DNA of 7,845 bases from Chloroflexota bacterium (GTDB lineage: Bacteria; Chloroflexota; Dehalococcoidia; DSTF01; JACRBR01): contig JANXYW010000227.1 in NCBI GenBank assembly GCA_025355835.1, positions 1 to 7,845 on the forward strand. Reading direction: 5' to 3'. The translations under genes were made by a program, and so were the position numbers. The notes under the pieces are model-generated. The model ran no database searches. It saw only the letters and a list, made by a program, of their open reading frames with translations, and was not told where the DNA came from. Within the stretch, counting starts at the first letter, position 1. Each line of letters starts with the position of its first letter. This document shows, piece after piece, positions 7,697 through 7,845 of the stretch.

Positions 7697-7715
7697 TGAG
7701 CGCCGGACACAGAGC

Positions 7716-7744
7716 GGGCGCCGTCGGTGGCCCGGACGGCGCCC
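7716..7744. repeat. Perfect 10-bp GC-rich hairpin
   Basis: GGGCGCCGTC, a 9-nt loop GGTGGCCCG, then GACGGCGCCC form a perfect stem. No T-run follows on either strand, so a standard intrinsic terminator is not supported. It begins 20 bp beyond the right 9-nt-period repeat and is followed after one base by a second hairpin. Its role is unknown. Confidence 0.6.
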
Positions 7745-7745
7745 T

Positions 7746-7762
7746 GAGGAGCGTGGCTCCTC
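7746..7762. repeat. Perfect 7-bp hairpin with 3-nt loop
   Basis: GAGGAGC, loop GTG, GCTCCTC. It starts one base after the preceding 10-bp hairpin, making a tandem pair of compact stems. No T-run follows. From 7763 to the window end (7845) I see no supported gene. There is only an open frame from an ATG at 7772 with no ribosome site. Confidence 0.55.
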
Positions 7763-7845
7763 CTCGCTCTCATGACCGGCGCCGACTTGCCAGCGGCTGC
7801 GCGGTCACCCTGTTTAGAAGCCGGGCCGGACGCGGATCGTGCTGG

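Noticed and set aside
7579..7845. Minus-strand frame open from the window edge to 7579
   Set aside because: It runs through the 9-nt-period repeat, two hairpins and the dyad. The predicted residues resemble no family I know, and the repeat itself is clearly non-coding on the other side of the block.
7772..7845. Possible start of a truncated plus-strand gene (ATG at 7772, open to the window end)
   Set aside because: Only 24 codons are visible, with no ribosome binding site and no recognisable sequence. It is too little to call.

Overview
The window is GC-rich bacterial DNA (well over 60% G+C by eye, with strong G/C third positions). It holds four intact protein genes and two short non-coding flanks. 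An F420-type nitroreductase-family protein (DUF385/Ddn-like) next to a two-subunit AddAB-like helicase-nuclease suggests Chloroflexota or Actinomycetota. That placement is an inference from gene content, not a marker-gene result.

Layout: bases 1-43 carry a 9-nt-period intergenic repeat. A minus-strand gene for a deazaflavin-dependent nitroreductase-family protein lies at 44-484. A 56-bp divergent intergenic region (485-540) separates it from a long plus-strand operon. The operon consists of an AddB-like nuclease with a degenerate helicase fold (541-3729) and an AddA-like helicase-nuclease (3726-7097), joined by an ATGA stop/start overlap. A minus-strand PhnB-like VOC-fold gene (7098-7553) converges on the operon with its stop codon directly abutting the addA stop. 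The remaining stretch (7554-7845) has no convincing gene. It holds a dyad in the presumed VOC promoter, a second copy of the 9-nt-period repeat, and two tandem perfect hairpins.

How the genes work together: the two large proteins would form a double-strand-break end-processing machine (AddAB, functional counterpart of RecBCD). AddA has all the SF1A helicase motifs and an intact C-terminal RecB-type nuclease. AddB lacks a Walker A motif but keeps an intact nuclease and the four cysteines of an AddB-type 4Fe-4S cluster. The two flanking small enzymes have no evident link to DNA repair.

I see no clearly new biological system. The points most worth a second look are the 30-bp direct repeats that bracket the four-gene block, a possible leaderless start for addB, the zero-gap convergent stops, the dyad over the putative VOC promoter, the tandem hairpins at the right end, and a Gln-to-His change at the AddA Q-motif position.
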